From JAFGPJ01 sp964439135 (GTDB lineage: Bacteria > Planctomycetota > Phycisphaerae > Sedimentisphaerales > Anaerobacaceae), in contig CAYTNN010000133.1 of assembly GCA_964439135.1 (NCBI GenBank), positions 1 to 13,149 of the forward strand: DNA of 13,149 nt. Reading direction: 5' to 3'. A program made the translations under genes and the position numbers. How positions within the stretch are numbered: position 1 is the stretch's first letter; every line of letters starts with the position of its first letter. Below, one piece after another: positions 5,387-13,149 of the stretch. Under the pieces are notes generated by a model that was given only the letters and a program-made list of their open reading frames with translations, did no database searches and was not told the origin of the DNA.

Positions 5387-7810
5387 GTGCGGATAAATAA
5401 GGCTATATTTGCGATAGTGTTTGCCGGCATGATTCTGGGCAATTTGAATGCCCAGCAGGCGGACTCTGATGATATCTCAGAATATTATGGATTCGAAGAA
5501 ATAGAGATCATCAAGTTGGACTGGGGCATTAAAGACCTGCGGGTGGCCGATTTTAACGGTGACGGCCGAAACGATATTGCCCTGACCAATAACAGAAAGG
5601 CCAGAATCGAGCTGCTTTTGCAGAAAGAAGCGGTTGGGCCGGGCGAAAAGGACGTCGCTGTCGATTTCAATGACATAGACATCAATGCTATTACCCCCCC
5701 TACCCGGTTCGAGCAGCAGAGCATCGCCGTTTCCGAAAAGCTGTACAGTCTGGTCTGCGGGGATTTGAACTCTGACGGGCGGACGGATCTGGCTTATTAC
5801 GGCGAGCCCAAAGCCCTGTATGTGCTGCTGCAAAAGGCCGACCAGGCTAAGTCGGATAAGCCGGAATCGCTGAGTTGGCCGATAAGGAAAAAGATTAATA
5901 TTGATGATGGCCTGCCCACTTCCAATGCTTTGGCTTGTGCTGACCTGAGTAATGACGGCGCCGATGATTTGGTTCTGGCCGGTCGTGACAGTATTTATCT
6001 TATCGTACAAACAGAGGACGGCTCATTGGCCGAGCCTGTGAAATATCCCACATCCGCGCAAACACTGGGTATTGAGATTGGTGATTTGAACGGGGATAGC
6101 GTCAACGATCTTATCCTTGTCACAAACGATATGGAAAAACCGCTGCACGTTCGATTCGGCCTGAAAAGCGGACAGTTGGGTCCGCAATTGCAGTTTGCTA
6201 TTGAGCGGCCGTTTGCATTGATGCTGCACAACATAGATAAGGCTGACGGGGATGAGGTTTTGGCTGTCGATAGTTTGAGTGGACGGCTTATCTGTTATCA
6301 ATTTGCCGCTGAAAGCCGGAAAGATGACGACTGGCCGATTTTGTTTTATCCTCTTGCATCCGGGCAGGAAGATACGAAGCGTGACCTGGCTCTCGGGGAC
6401 GTCGATGGTGACGGCCTGGCCGATGTGACGATAAGCGATCCCGGTGCGGCCGAATTGATTCTTTACAAGCAAAAGGCGGGGCATGGGTTGGCCGAGCCGG
6501 TGAGATTTCCCGCTTTTGCTGATATTACGAACTTATCCGCCGTGGATATCGACGCCGATGGGAAAACTGAATTGGGCGTTTTGAGCCTGAAGGAAAAGGT
6601 CATCGGCATAAGTGAGTACGAAGATGACAGGTTGTCGTTTCCGAAACCCGTCGGCGTGACGGGTGAACCGGTGGCGATGGAACTGGCCGATGTTGACGGC
6701 GACGGCAGTATAGATTGCCTTTACGTATCCAGAAGCGATAACGACCTTAGAACTCTCAGGGCGGTTTATGATCTCGCTGCAAGCGAAAAAGACCGGGCGG
6801 ATTCGGTCGAGGCAAATACTGAAAAATCTGAGACAACCGAAAAAGTCCTTGCATTAGAGCTTAAAAAGCTGACCTCCAATCCTGATGGTTTGAAAGTGCT
6901 TGACGTCGACCAGGACGGCTTGCTGGATGTCCTGATATTTGTCAGCTACGAGCCGCCCATACTGGTTCGCCAGGTGGAAAAGAACAAATTCGAAGTCGTT
7001 GACTCACCGAAAGCCCAGAGCAGTTTGATTAAAGATGCCAACCTGCGATCAATTTCCGTCGCCAATGTGGACGGCAAGGCCGGTGATGAGCTGCTGGTGG
7101 CGCAGAAGAACTTCGCGAGAAGCCTGGTATTTTCAGAGGGACAGACATGGAACGTGATTGACCAGTATAACGCCAAGAGCACGGATAACCAAATATTGGC
7201 AGTTGCCGCTTTCGATCTCGACTCCGGGAATCCGGCGGACAGGCCCTCTATTTTGCTGCTGGACGGGCAAAAGGGCCAGCTTCAGATACTCAAAGCCGGC
7301 AATGACAAGACCTACCGGGTCGAAAAGGTATTGGATGTCGGCACCTTGAACAGTGCGGCACATCTGAAAATGCTGTTTGCCCCGCTGACGGGCGGCGATG
7401 TCGAAAGCCTGTTGCTGTTCGACAGCAAGAAGTTCGCGCTTGTTACTCCGCTGAGCAGCAAGAATTTTGCTCAGCATTTGGAACAGCAGTTCGGCTATGA
7501 GACAAAAATTAAAGACGGGATATACGGCAACCTTGCAGCGGGCGATATAAACAGCGACGGCCGGACCGACATTATCATGGTCGAGTACGGACGCAGCCAT
7601 ATCGAAATACTCGCGCTCGATGCCGGCGGAAAGCCTGTTCCGGCGATGCGTTTTAAGATATTCGAGGAAAAAAGTTATCGCGACAGCAAAGTTGGCCCAA
7701 AAGCCAGTGCCGAACCGCGAGAATTGACGGTCGCCGACGTGACGGGTGACGGCAAAGACGACTTAGTCACCGTCATCCACGACCGCATAATTATCTATCC
7801 GCAAGATTAG
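5387..7810 (+). CDS. Exported VCBS/FG-GAP repeat protein
   Basis: This large protein of 807 residues is built from FG-GAP/VCBS-type beta-propeller blades. Calcium-loop motifs of the form DxNxDGxxD are seen at about residues 55, 126, 186, 233, 338, 387, 435, 506, 720 and 784, each followed by a hydrophobic strand; some are degenerate (DLNGDSVND, DIDADGKTE). The spacing suggests one or two seven-bladed propellers. Residues 1-22 are a signal peptide with a probable cut after NLNA, so it acts in the periplasm or outside the cell, probably in ligand or surface binding. The GTG start is preferred over an ATG 15 bases upstream because a ggaggt ribosome binding site overlaps that ATG and lies 7 bases before the GTG, and because it leaves a canonical signal peptide (MRINKAIFAIVFAG). 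The stop lies 2 bases before the mnmA start, implying co-transcription. Specific role unknown. Confidence 0.85.
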   Translation: MRINKAIFAIVFAGMILGNLNAQQADSDDISEYYGFEEIEIIKLDWGIKDLRVADFNGDGRNDIALTNNRKARIELLLQKEAVGPGEKDVAVDFNDIDINAITPPTRFEQQSIAVSEKLYSLVCGDLNSDGRTDLAYYGEPKALYVLLQKADQAKSDKPESLSWPIRKKINIDDGLPTSNALACADLSNDGADDLVLAGRDSIYLIVQTEDGSLAEPVKYPTSAQTLGIEIGDLNGDSVNDLILVTNDMEKPLHVRFGLKSGQLGPQLQFAIERPFALMLHNIDKADGDEVLAVDSLSGRLICYQFAAESRKDDDWPILFYPLASGQEDTKRDLALGDVDGDGLADVTISDPGAAELILYKQKAGHGLAEPVRFPAFADITNLSAVDIDADGKTELGVLSLKEKVIGISEYEDDRLSFPKPVGVTGEPVAMELADVDGDGSIDCLYVSRSDNDLRTLRAVYDLAASEKDRADSVEANTEKSETTEKVLALELKKLTSNPDGLKVLDVDQDGLLDVLIFVSYEPPILVRQVEKNKFEVVDSPKAQSSLIKDANLRSISVANVDGKAGDELLVAQKNFARSLVFSEGQTWNVIDQYNAKSTDNQILAVAAFDLDSGNPADRPSILLLDGQKGQLQILKAGNDKTYRVEKVLDVGTLNSAAHLKMLFAPLTGGDVESLLLFDSKKFALVTPLSSKNFAQHLEQQFGYETKIKDGIYGNLAAGDINSDGRTDIIMVEYGRSHIEILALDAGGKPVPAMRFKIFEEKSYRDSKVGPKASAEPRELTVADVTGDGKDDLVTVIHDRIIIYPQD

Positions 7811-7812
7811 AT

Positions 7813-8937
7813 ATGCTCTACGTGCAGCCCGTCAATATGGCACCTGATGATCCTCGTGAAGCACGTATCATGCAAAGCAAAATGATTGGAAATGGAAATA
7901 AGGTTTTTGTTGCGCTGAGCGGCGGAGTGGACAGTTCGACTGCCACGGCATTGTTGTGCCGGGATGGTTTTGACTGCGAAGGCGTGTTCATGATTACGAA
8001 CGATAGTGCCCGCCACGCGCAGACAAAGGCCGAAATGGTTGCCGGGCAATTGGGCATAAAGCTCCATGTGCTGGACCTTCGCGAAGATTTTGAGCGAATT
8101 CTCGAATATTTTTGCAGCGAGTACAGAAAAGGCCGAACGCCCAATCCGTGCGTCTTCTGCAACAGGCATATGAAATTCAGCAAGTTGTGGGAATTTGCGA
8201 CAAGTCATGGTGCCCGGTTTCTTGCCACCGGACACTATGCAAGGATTCTCAATCGGGATAACGACGTGGGCCTGTACGAAGCTGCCAATCCTTCTAAAGA
8301 CCAGTCCTACGTGTTATCGATGATTGAGAAAGATATGCTGCCCAACATCATTCTTCCAATGGGAGATTATTCCAAGGATCAGACGCGAGAAATGGCGGCG
8401 AAATTCGACTTAAGCACTGCACAAAGCAAAGAATCGCAGGAGATATGTTTTATCCCCGACGACGATTATGTCGCTGTGCTCGAACAGCGGTGCCCCGAGC
8501 TTGTTCGTAAGGGCAACATCGTCGATAGCAGCGGCAAGGTTCTCGGCGAGCATAATGGCGTGCACAGGTTTACTATCGGTCAGCGGCGGGGCCTGCGAGT
8601 GGCCATGGGCAGGCCTTACTATGTTACGAAAATCGATGCCGAAAGCAACACGGTTACGCTCGGCCCGAAAGAAGAGGTCATGCAGAAAAAACTTCATGCA
8701 ACGGCTGCGAACTGGCTTATTGATGTGCCGGCCTCGCCTTTTCGGGCGAAGGTAAAGATACGCTATAACAGTAAAGGTGCTTTAGCGACGGTTACTCGGC
8801 AGAATAATCATGTTATTGTTGAATTTGATGAGCCGGTATCGGCAATAACGCCGGGTCAATTGGCCGCTTTTTATATTCAGGAGGAAAAAAACAACAGGCT
8901 TATCGGCGGCGGATGGATTGACAAGGTGGCCGGCTAA
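7813..8937 (+). CDS. mnmA: tRNA-specific 2-thiouridylase MnmA
   Basis: MnmA installs sulfur at C2 of the wobble uridine (U34) of Lys, Glu and Gln tRNAs, using ATP to adenylate the base and a persulfide cysteine to deliver sulfur. The 374-residue length matches the family (about 360-370). Residue 36 begins the PP-loop SGGVDSS; TPNPCVFCN at 109-117 holds the first catalytic Cys (C116), with an extra Cys at 113; TGHYAR and KDQSYVL follow; C212 in QEICFIP is the persulfide cysteine. The C-terminal GQRRGL and beta-barrel segments are intact. The stretch after the PP-loop is shorter than in the E. coli enzyme and lacks its cysteine-containing insert. The true start may be one of the in-frame ATGs at 7870 or 7882, which would leave a shorter N-terminus; none has a good ribosome binding site. 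Position 2 bases after the VCBS gene suggests translational coupling. Confidence 0.95.
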   Translation: MLYVQPVNMAPDDPREARIMQSKMIGNGNKVFVALSGGVDSSTATALLCRDGFDCEGVFMITNDSARHAQTKAEMVAGQLGIKLHVLDLREDFERILEYFCSEYRKGRTPNPCVFCNRHMKFSKLWEFATSHGARFLATGHYARILNRDNDVGLYEAANPSKDQSYVLSMIEKDMLPNIILPMGDYSKDQTREMAAKFDLSTAQSKESQEICFIPDDDYVAVLEQRCPELVRKGNIVDSSGKVLGEHNGVHRFTIGQRRGLRVAMGRPYYVTKIDAESNTVTLGPKEEVMQKKLHATAANWLIDVPASPFRAKVKIRYNSKGALATVTRQNNHVIVEFDEPVSAITPGQLAAFYIQEEKNNRLIGGGWIDKVAG

Positions 8938-8976
8938 CGATTAGTATTACTTTGACAAAAATTCAGGCTTTTAGCT

Positions 8977-10029
8977 ATGCAGACACACGATGACATTTTT
9001 GAATTAGTGCGGCAAAAGAGCGCTGAGGCGGTAAAAAGAATGCAGCGAGGATTAATTTTGCAACCCGGGGCGATTGGCGACTGTATATTGACACTGCCGT
9101 TAGCTGCATATATGAAAGATGCGCTGCATTTGGGCGGAATTGATATTCTTGGGCATACCGAATACGTTGGCTTTTTGCCGGGCAGGTCCTGTGTCGATGG
9201 CGTCCGTTCTATAGATTCAATGGATATACATCGATTTTTTGCTAAAACGAACACATTTGTGCTTAAAGACAGGGATCCTTTGATAAGCGCTTTTGGCGAC
9301 TATGCCTGGATTGCGACGTTTTTAGGTGAACCGAACAGCAACTTTGAACAAAACCTGATTTTCACTGCCAATTGCAGCCATAGCGCAGAGGTTATAACAC
9401 TCTCTATGAAACCACCAAAAGGTTTCTCTGAACATTTAGCCGATTTTTACATCCGGCAATTTATAGACCAAAGCGGCCATTCCCTGCATTCCCGTAAGTT
9501 TCAGACCGACGACTGTTTAATAAAAGCGACAGAAGCGGATATAAACACAGGCAAAGGGCTGCTCAGAGAAATAGGCCTTGGTTCCGGTGAGAAGCTGATG
9601 GTTATTCAGCCGGGCAGCGGCGGAGCAAAAAAATGCTGGCACCTGGAGAACTTTTTGGCTGTGGCCAGAGAGCTTGATTCGAGAGGTGTTGAAATCGTAT
9701 TTTTATTAGGGCCTGCCGAGTTGGACAGATTCAGCGATGCGAAAATTAAGAAAATCAGTAGCGTTGGAAGGTGCCTGACGGATTTGTCTTTGACGCAGGT
9801 GCTGGGGCTTTTAAGTTGTGTGCATGGATTTATCGGCAACGATAGCGGGATTACGCATCTGGCTGCCGCCCTGGGCATCAGGACGTATGGTGTTTTCGGT
9901 CCGACTAATCCGGCAGTGTATAAATCCATCGGACCGGCTGTAACAGTATTTGCCAGCAGTACAGCATCTTTTGCCAAGAAGCCCTCATTGAGTTTACAGC
10001 GAAAGCTCCTGGCTGTTTTAACTGTGTAA
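8977..10029 (+). CDS. GT9-family glycosyltransferase (heptosyltransferase-like)
   Basis: The 350-residue protein has the two Rossmann-like halves of glycosyltransferase family 9, which transfers heptose or similar sugars from nucleotide donors to the LPS core at the inner face of the cytoplasmic membrane. The N-terminal strand and glycine turn PGAIGDCILTLPL lies at residues 30-42, with D35 the expected catalytic base. The donor-binding half has QPGSGGAKKCWHLENF (211-226) and the family signature GNDSGITHLAAALG (287-300) followed by FGPTNP. No membrane segment is present. M22 is an alternative start that would put the first strand nearer the N-terminus, as in many relatives. Acceptor and sugar cannot be named. 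Its place between mnmA and lpxD fits LPS or other surface glycan synthesis. Confidence 0.88.
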   Translation: MQTHDDIFELVRQKSAEAVKRMQRGLILQPGAIGDCILTLPLAAYMKDALHLGGIDILGHTEYVGFLPGRSCVDGVRSIDSMDIHRFFAKTNTFVLKDRDPLISAFGDYAWIATFLGEPNSNFEQNLIFTANCSHSAEVITLSMKPPKGFSEHLADFYIRQFIDQSGHSLHSRKFQTDDCLIKATEADINTGKGLLREIGLGSGEKLMVIQPGSGGAKKCWHLENFLAVARELDSRGVEIVFLLGPAELDRFSDAKIKKISSVGRCLTDLSLTQVLGLLSCVHGFIGNDSGITHLAAALGIRTYGVFGPTNPAVYKSIGPAVTVFASSTASFAKKPSLSLQRKLLAVLTV

Positions 10030-10147
10030 TGTTTGAACCGAATTGGGTTAATGTAATTTCAGACGGATTTATCAATAGAAAAAGCAGTTTTTGATTAGTC
10101 TCTGGTAACGGCAAAAATGCTTGCTTTGCTGTTTACCGGCTGAAAAG

Positions 10148-10175
10148 TTGACCTCATAAGTGTTTTTGTTATAAT
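10148..10175 (+). promoter_or_regulatory. Strong candidate sigma-70 promoter for lpxD
   Basis: TTGACC (10148-10153) and a perfect TATAAT (10170-10175) are separated by 16 bases, giving a leader of about 66 bases to the lpxD ATG. Just upstream an imperfect hairpin (ggtaa..gcaaa at 10104-10115 against tttgc..ttacc at 10125-10137) lacks a T run and so is not a classical terminator, but it might separate the GT9 unit from this one. Confidence 0.6.
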
Positions 10176-10248
10176 GACCAGAGCAAGGCTGATGCTTCGG
10201 AAAAAGGGGCGGTGCTGTACTTAATAGACTTTTTATTGAGGTGTTCGT

Positions 10249-11322
10249 ATGCAAGAAAGAACTTTGGGTGAATTAGCCGAATATGTAGGCGGGCGGGTCT
10301 GTGGCGACCCAAACGTGATTATTAGATCTGCCTCTACACTCGGGCGGGCCGATGAAGGTGATATTAGCTTTTTGACAAATCGTAAATATGAAAAACAGTT
10401 GCGGACGACCAAGGCAAGTGCAGTAATAGTCGGAAAAGAAACGCCCCCCACCTCAGTCCATCTGTTAATAGCAGATGATCCTTACTATGCCTTTATGCAG
10501 ATAATGGTGCTCCTGCATGGGCATCGTAAGCATAAAAAAGTAGGGGTTAGCTCAAAGGCTTCAATTGCCGATAGCGCGAAAATTGGTGTGGACTGCCATA
10601 TTCATGATTTTGTAACAATAGCAGACGAGGCAAGAATCAAAGACGGTTGTATAATTTATTCCGGCGTGTATATTGGCAAAGGTGTCCAAATCGGTAATGA
10701 TAGTATAATATATCCTAATGTTGCTATTTATGATGGTTGTAAAATCGGCAATCGCGTAATTATAAATGCAAATTCGACAATCGGTGAAGACGGTTTCAGC
10801 TATGCCACCTACAAGGGCATACATCACAAAATCCCACAAACGGGTATTGTCATTTTGGAAGATGATGTTGAAATCGGTGCTTGCTGCGGAATTGAACGAG
10901 GTACACTTAATGATACTGTTATAGGTCAGGGCAGCAAGTTAGGTGACATGGTGACAATAGGTCATGGTACCAGGGTAGGTTCACATTGTTTGCTTGTTGC
11001 TCAGGTGGGAATTGCCGGCTCTACTAACATCGGGCATTGCTGCACAATTGGCGGACAGGTTGGTATTGTCGGTCATATTAATATCGGAAACAATGTTACT
11101 ATTGCAGCGCAGGCCGGCGTTATTAACAACATTCCAGACAACAAAGTAGTCTTGGGTGCACCTGCTATCGAAGCAAACTTAGGCCGGCGAGCGTACAGCA
11201 TGATACAATTCCTGCCTGAAATGCGGCAAAATATTCGGGACCTTCAGAGTCAATTTAAGCAGATTGTCTCATCTATTGAAACTGATTTCGAAGAACCGGC
11301 AGAGCAGGATGGTGACTTATAA
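10249..11322 (+). CDS. lpxD: UDP-3-O-acylglucosamine N-acyltransferase LpxD
   Basis: LpxD adds a hydroxyacyl chain from acyl carrier protein to the 2-amino group of UDP-3-O-acylglucosamine, the third step of lipid A synthesis in the cytoplasm. The 357 residues fit the family. Residues 1-95 form the uridine-binding domain (TLGELAEYVGGRVCGD; DISFLTN). Residues about 96-305 form a left-handed beta-helix of isoleucine/valine hexapeptide repeats, including the family string NSTIGEDGFSYA and EIGACCGIERGTLNDT. H239 in TIGHGTRVG is the expected catalytic histidine. The C-terminal helix (about 312-345) supports trimer formation; an acidic tail of 12 or so residues follows. The ATG is preceded by gagg 7 bases upstream and by a strong promoter-like site. 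The next gene is LpxI-like, another lipid A enzyme. Confidence 0.95.
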   Translation: MQERTLGELAEYVGGRVCGDPNVIIRSASTLGRADEGDISFLTNRKYEKQLRTTKASAVIVGKETPPTSVHLLIADDPYYAFMQIMVLLHGHRKHKKVGVSSKASIADSAKIGVDCHIHDFVTIADEARIKDGCIIYSGVYIGKGVQIGNDSIIYPNVAIYDGCKIGNRVIINANSTIGEDGFSYATYKGIHHKIPQTGIVILEDDVEIGACCGIERGTLNDTVIGQGSKLGDMVTIGHGTRVGSHCLLVAQVGIAGSTNIGHCCTIGGQVGIVGHINIGNNVTIAAQAGVINNIPDNKVVLGAPAIEANLGRRAYSMIQFLPEMRQNIRDLQSQFKQIVSSIETDFEEPAEQDGDL

Positions 11323-11445
11323 CTCGCGATTGACGATGTGGGCCTTCAGAAGGGGTGTGTTAGATACGAATATCGAGTAACAAACGTTGATAACACACTT
11401 TCGACAGGCCTATCGATTTTCGAACAGGGCACTTGTTTGAACAAG

Positions 11446-11466
11446 ATACAAGATACGAAATACGAG
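11446..11466. repeat. Heptamer array between lpxD and the lpxI-like gene
   Basis: Three 7-bp units atacaag, atacgaa and atacgag stand head to tail, related to the atacgat array at 100-120. Directly before it cttgtt and aacaag (11432-11437 and 11440-11445) form a perfect 6-bp inverted repeat with a 2-base loop. A degenerate pair (atacgaa, tatcgag) occurs at 11364-11377. This looks like a dispersed intergenic repeat placed just before the next coding region. Confidence 0.55.
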
Positions 11467-11475
11467 CCGCAAGAT

Positions 11476-11856
11476 GTGCTTGGTTTAATTGCCGGAGAGG
11501 GCAGACTACCCTTTCTTGTGGCTGCCGGCGCTAAGCAGGCGGGATTAAGAGTAATTTGTGTCGGCCTGGCGGAGACGGCAGATCGTAACCTGGCTGACGA
11601 AGTTGATGTATTTTGCAGAGCGGCCATTGCTCGACCGGGGGGATGGATACGGAGATTGAGAAAACATCGCGTAACCAGAACAATTATGGTTGGGCGGGTT
11701 AACAAAGGACGGTTTTACACGCCATGGCGGATTGTACGCTATCTGCCCGATTGGCGGGCATTCAGGATATATTACTGGCGGCTGCACGGGAAAAACAGAC
11801 AACCCGACTCACTTCTATGTGCTTTAGCGGATGAGTTGGCCACCGGAGGGATAATA
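11476..11856 (+). CDS. lpxI: LpxI-like UDP-2,3-diacylglucosamine pyrophosphatase, partial
   Basis: The visible 127 residues match the N-terminal half of LpxI (DUF1009), which cleaves UDP-2,3-diacylglucosamine to lipid X and UMP in lipid A synthesis and replaces LpxH in many bacteria. The start LGLIAGEGRLPFLVA is the family hallmark, followed by GLRVICVGL and a RTIMVGRVNKGRF segment. The family is usually about 270-280 residues, so the catalytic C-terminal half lies in or beyond the N run. The GTG at 11476 is chosen because it puts the hallmark at the N-terminus as in relatives. A GTG at 11338 in frame would add 46 residues translated from repeat DNA, which looks unlike protein. No clear ribosome binding site precedes 11476, so the start is uncertain. 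Likely co-transcribed with lpxD. Confidence 0.8.
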
Positions 11857-11956
11857 NNNNNNNNNNNNNNNNNNNNNNNNNNNNNNNNNNNNNNNNNNNN
11901 NNNNNNNNNNNNNNNNNNNNNNNNNNNNNNNNNNNNNNNNNNNNNNNNNNNNNNNN
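11857..11956. other. Assembly gap of 100 N
   Basis: The run is exactly 100 N, the usual placeholder for a scaffold gap of unknown size. The 3' part of the lpxI-like gene and the 5' part of the kinase-like gene are missing here, and further genes could be hidden. Any reading frame spanning the run is an artefact. Confidence 0.98.
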
Positions 11957-13149
11957 GAGCCTCGTGATTTTATAGAACAAATAGATACGCTGATGGATGC
12001 CGGGCAGGTTCTTAAAAAAGGAGATGCCATCTATGTATCACATATAACATGGAATAATAAAAATCTCGCCGTAAAACGATATGATCATAAGGGATTTATT
12101 CATTCGCTGCGGCATACAATTAAAAAGTCCCGTGCCCGTAAAGGGTGGTTATATGCACATTTCCTTGGCGCATTGAACATTGCTACTCCGAGAGCTCTGG
12201 CTTTTATTGAGCAGCGAAAAGGATTGCTGATATGGCAATCTTATTTAGTAACAGAATATGTTGAAGGACAGAAACTATGGCATTTTCTGCGGGACGATAA
12301 TGTCACTGAGAGGCAAAAGCTGGATGGAATCCGGCAAGTTGTGACCCTGCTCGATAAGTTGTGGAATTATCGCATCACTCACGGCGATTTGAAACATGTG
12401 AATGTTCTGATTACGGAAAACGGACCTGTTCTGATCGATCTTGACGGAATGATAGTGCACAGGTGGGAGCTTCTTTACAGAAATAAACGAGCAAAAGACA
12501 TGGAGCGTTTTCTTAGAAAGACAAGTCTCTCTCCGGCCCTTGACAACTATTGCCAACTCCTGATTTCCAGCAGGAAGGAATCTTCCAAAAAGCTTCCCGA
12601 AGGTTTTGAAAAGATGCGAATGGATAGCTGGACGATTCTTATTGACAAGAACTTTCCTAAACATGATATTCGAAATCTGGTTGCAGAGAATGATTCGTCC
12701 GCCGAAGATCAGGGTCAGTTTGTCAGAGTTCCATCGTCCGATCATACCCGTGTATTAAAATGCAATGTGTCTATTGACGGTGTTGCCCATCTGCATTATC
12801 TAAAGGAGTACCTTTGCCGCTCGACGCTGGATTTCGTAAAGCATCTTTTTCGTCCGAGTCGGGCCAAACGTGCATTTAATGCTACTTTAATGCTGCAGAA
12901 GAATGGATTTGATGCTCCTGCTGTTACAGGATTACTTGAACATTGTACCGGTCCGTTTTGTACCAATAATCTTCTGCTGACCGAGGGGATTGAGAATTCA
13001 AAGTCAATGCAGCAGCTTCTCACTGATTTTTATGAAAACTCCGGCAGGGATACTTCTATTGACAAGCGTGCTATGCTCAAGGCTTTTGGCGGGATAATCG
13101 GCCAAATGCATGCCAAAGGTATTTTTCACGGCGATTTGCGTCTCGGCAA
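11957..13149 (+). CDS. Tandem LPS-kinase-like protein (two kinase-like domains), partial at both ends
   Basis: An uninterrupted frame of 397 codons runs from the gap to the window end. Numbering from the first visible codon, domain 1 has the ATP-lysine strand NLAVKRYD (K40), a catalytic loop THGDLKHVN (H142, D144, N149) and a metal-binding LIDLDG (D161/D163). Domain 2 starts after a linker at about 235-265 and repeats the plan: HYLKEY (K283), a SRAKRAF helix matching SRARKGW of domain 1, and FHGDLR (H391, D393) just before the window ends. These motifs fit the LPS-core heptose/Kdo kinase (WaaP/InaA/KdkA-like) branch of the protein-kinase-like fold, which phosphorylates sugars of lipid A-core at the inner membrane. 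Nearby lpxD, LpxI-like and GT9 genes support that role. Both domains keep the key residues visible so far. The start, the end and the true neighbour across the gap are unknown. Confidence 0.75.

Noticed and set aside
10104..10137. Hairpin after the GT9 gene as an intrinsic terminator
   Set aside because: The stem is interrupted by an internal loop and no T run follows, so a classical terminator is not supported.
11338..11967. Frame spanning the N run and ending just beyond it
   Set aside because: The part across the N is an artefact of the gap placeholder; only the portion up to 11856 is evidence of a gene.

Overview
The window reads as a chromosomal contig from a Gram-negative, lipopolysaccharide-making environmental bacterium. 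The best guess is a member of the Planctomycetota (Phycisphaerae-like). This rests on the gene mix: an exported DUF4038-type glycoside hydrolase, a large VCBS/FG-GAP calcium-repeat protein, and lpxD followed by an LpxI-type (not LpxH-type) gene. AT-rich intergenic DNA with 7-bp tandem units is also consistent. The taxonomic call is inference; no rRNA or other marker gene is present.

Left part (about 1-3700) is accessory and gene-poor. It opens with some 600 bases of repeat-rich DNA without a convincing gene. Then come a HEAT-repeat protein with a C-terminal membrane domain, a 54-residue protein made almost entirely of DnaJ-type CxxCxGxG zinc motifs, and a 291-residue protein resembling the predicted pPIWI-associating nuclease family. 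A short motif (aactagggaca) occurs in inverted orientation around the first two genes and in direct orientation around the third. A pair of abutting hairpins without a gene lies just to the right of the last copy.

Middle part (about 3560-10030) is ordinary single-strand gene organisation. A promoter-like site precedes a secreted glycoside hydrolase. A second promoter-like site and a 13-codon mini-ORF with its own ribosome binding site precede the VCBS-repeat protein. That gene is followed after 2 nt by mnmA (tRNA 2-thiouridylase) and after 39 nt more by a GT9 glycosyltransferase, probably one transcription unit.

Right part (about 10140-13149) is an envelope lipid A/LPS block: a strong promoter-like site, lpxD, an LpxI-like gene cut by a run of exactly 100 N, and, beyond the gap, an open frame running off the window that carries two consecutive kinase-like domains of the LPS-core kinase type. 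The GT9 enzyme just upstream fits the same theme. The N run is an assembly gap of unknown true length, so adjacency of the lpxI-like and kinase-like genes is not established.

The most interesting items are the tandem double kinase-like protein, the motif-bounded accessory genes on the left, the candidate leader peptide before the VCBS gene, and the shared 7-bp-unit repeats that also intrude between lpxD and the lpxI-like gene. I do not see a complete new defence or mobile system.
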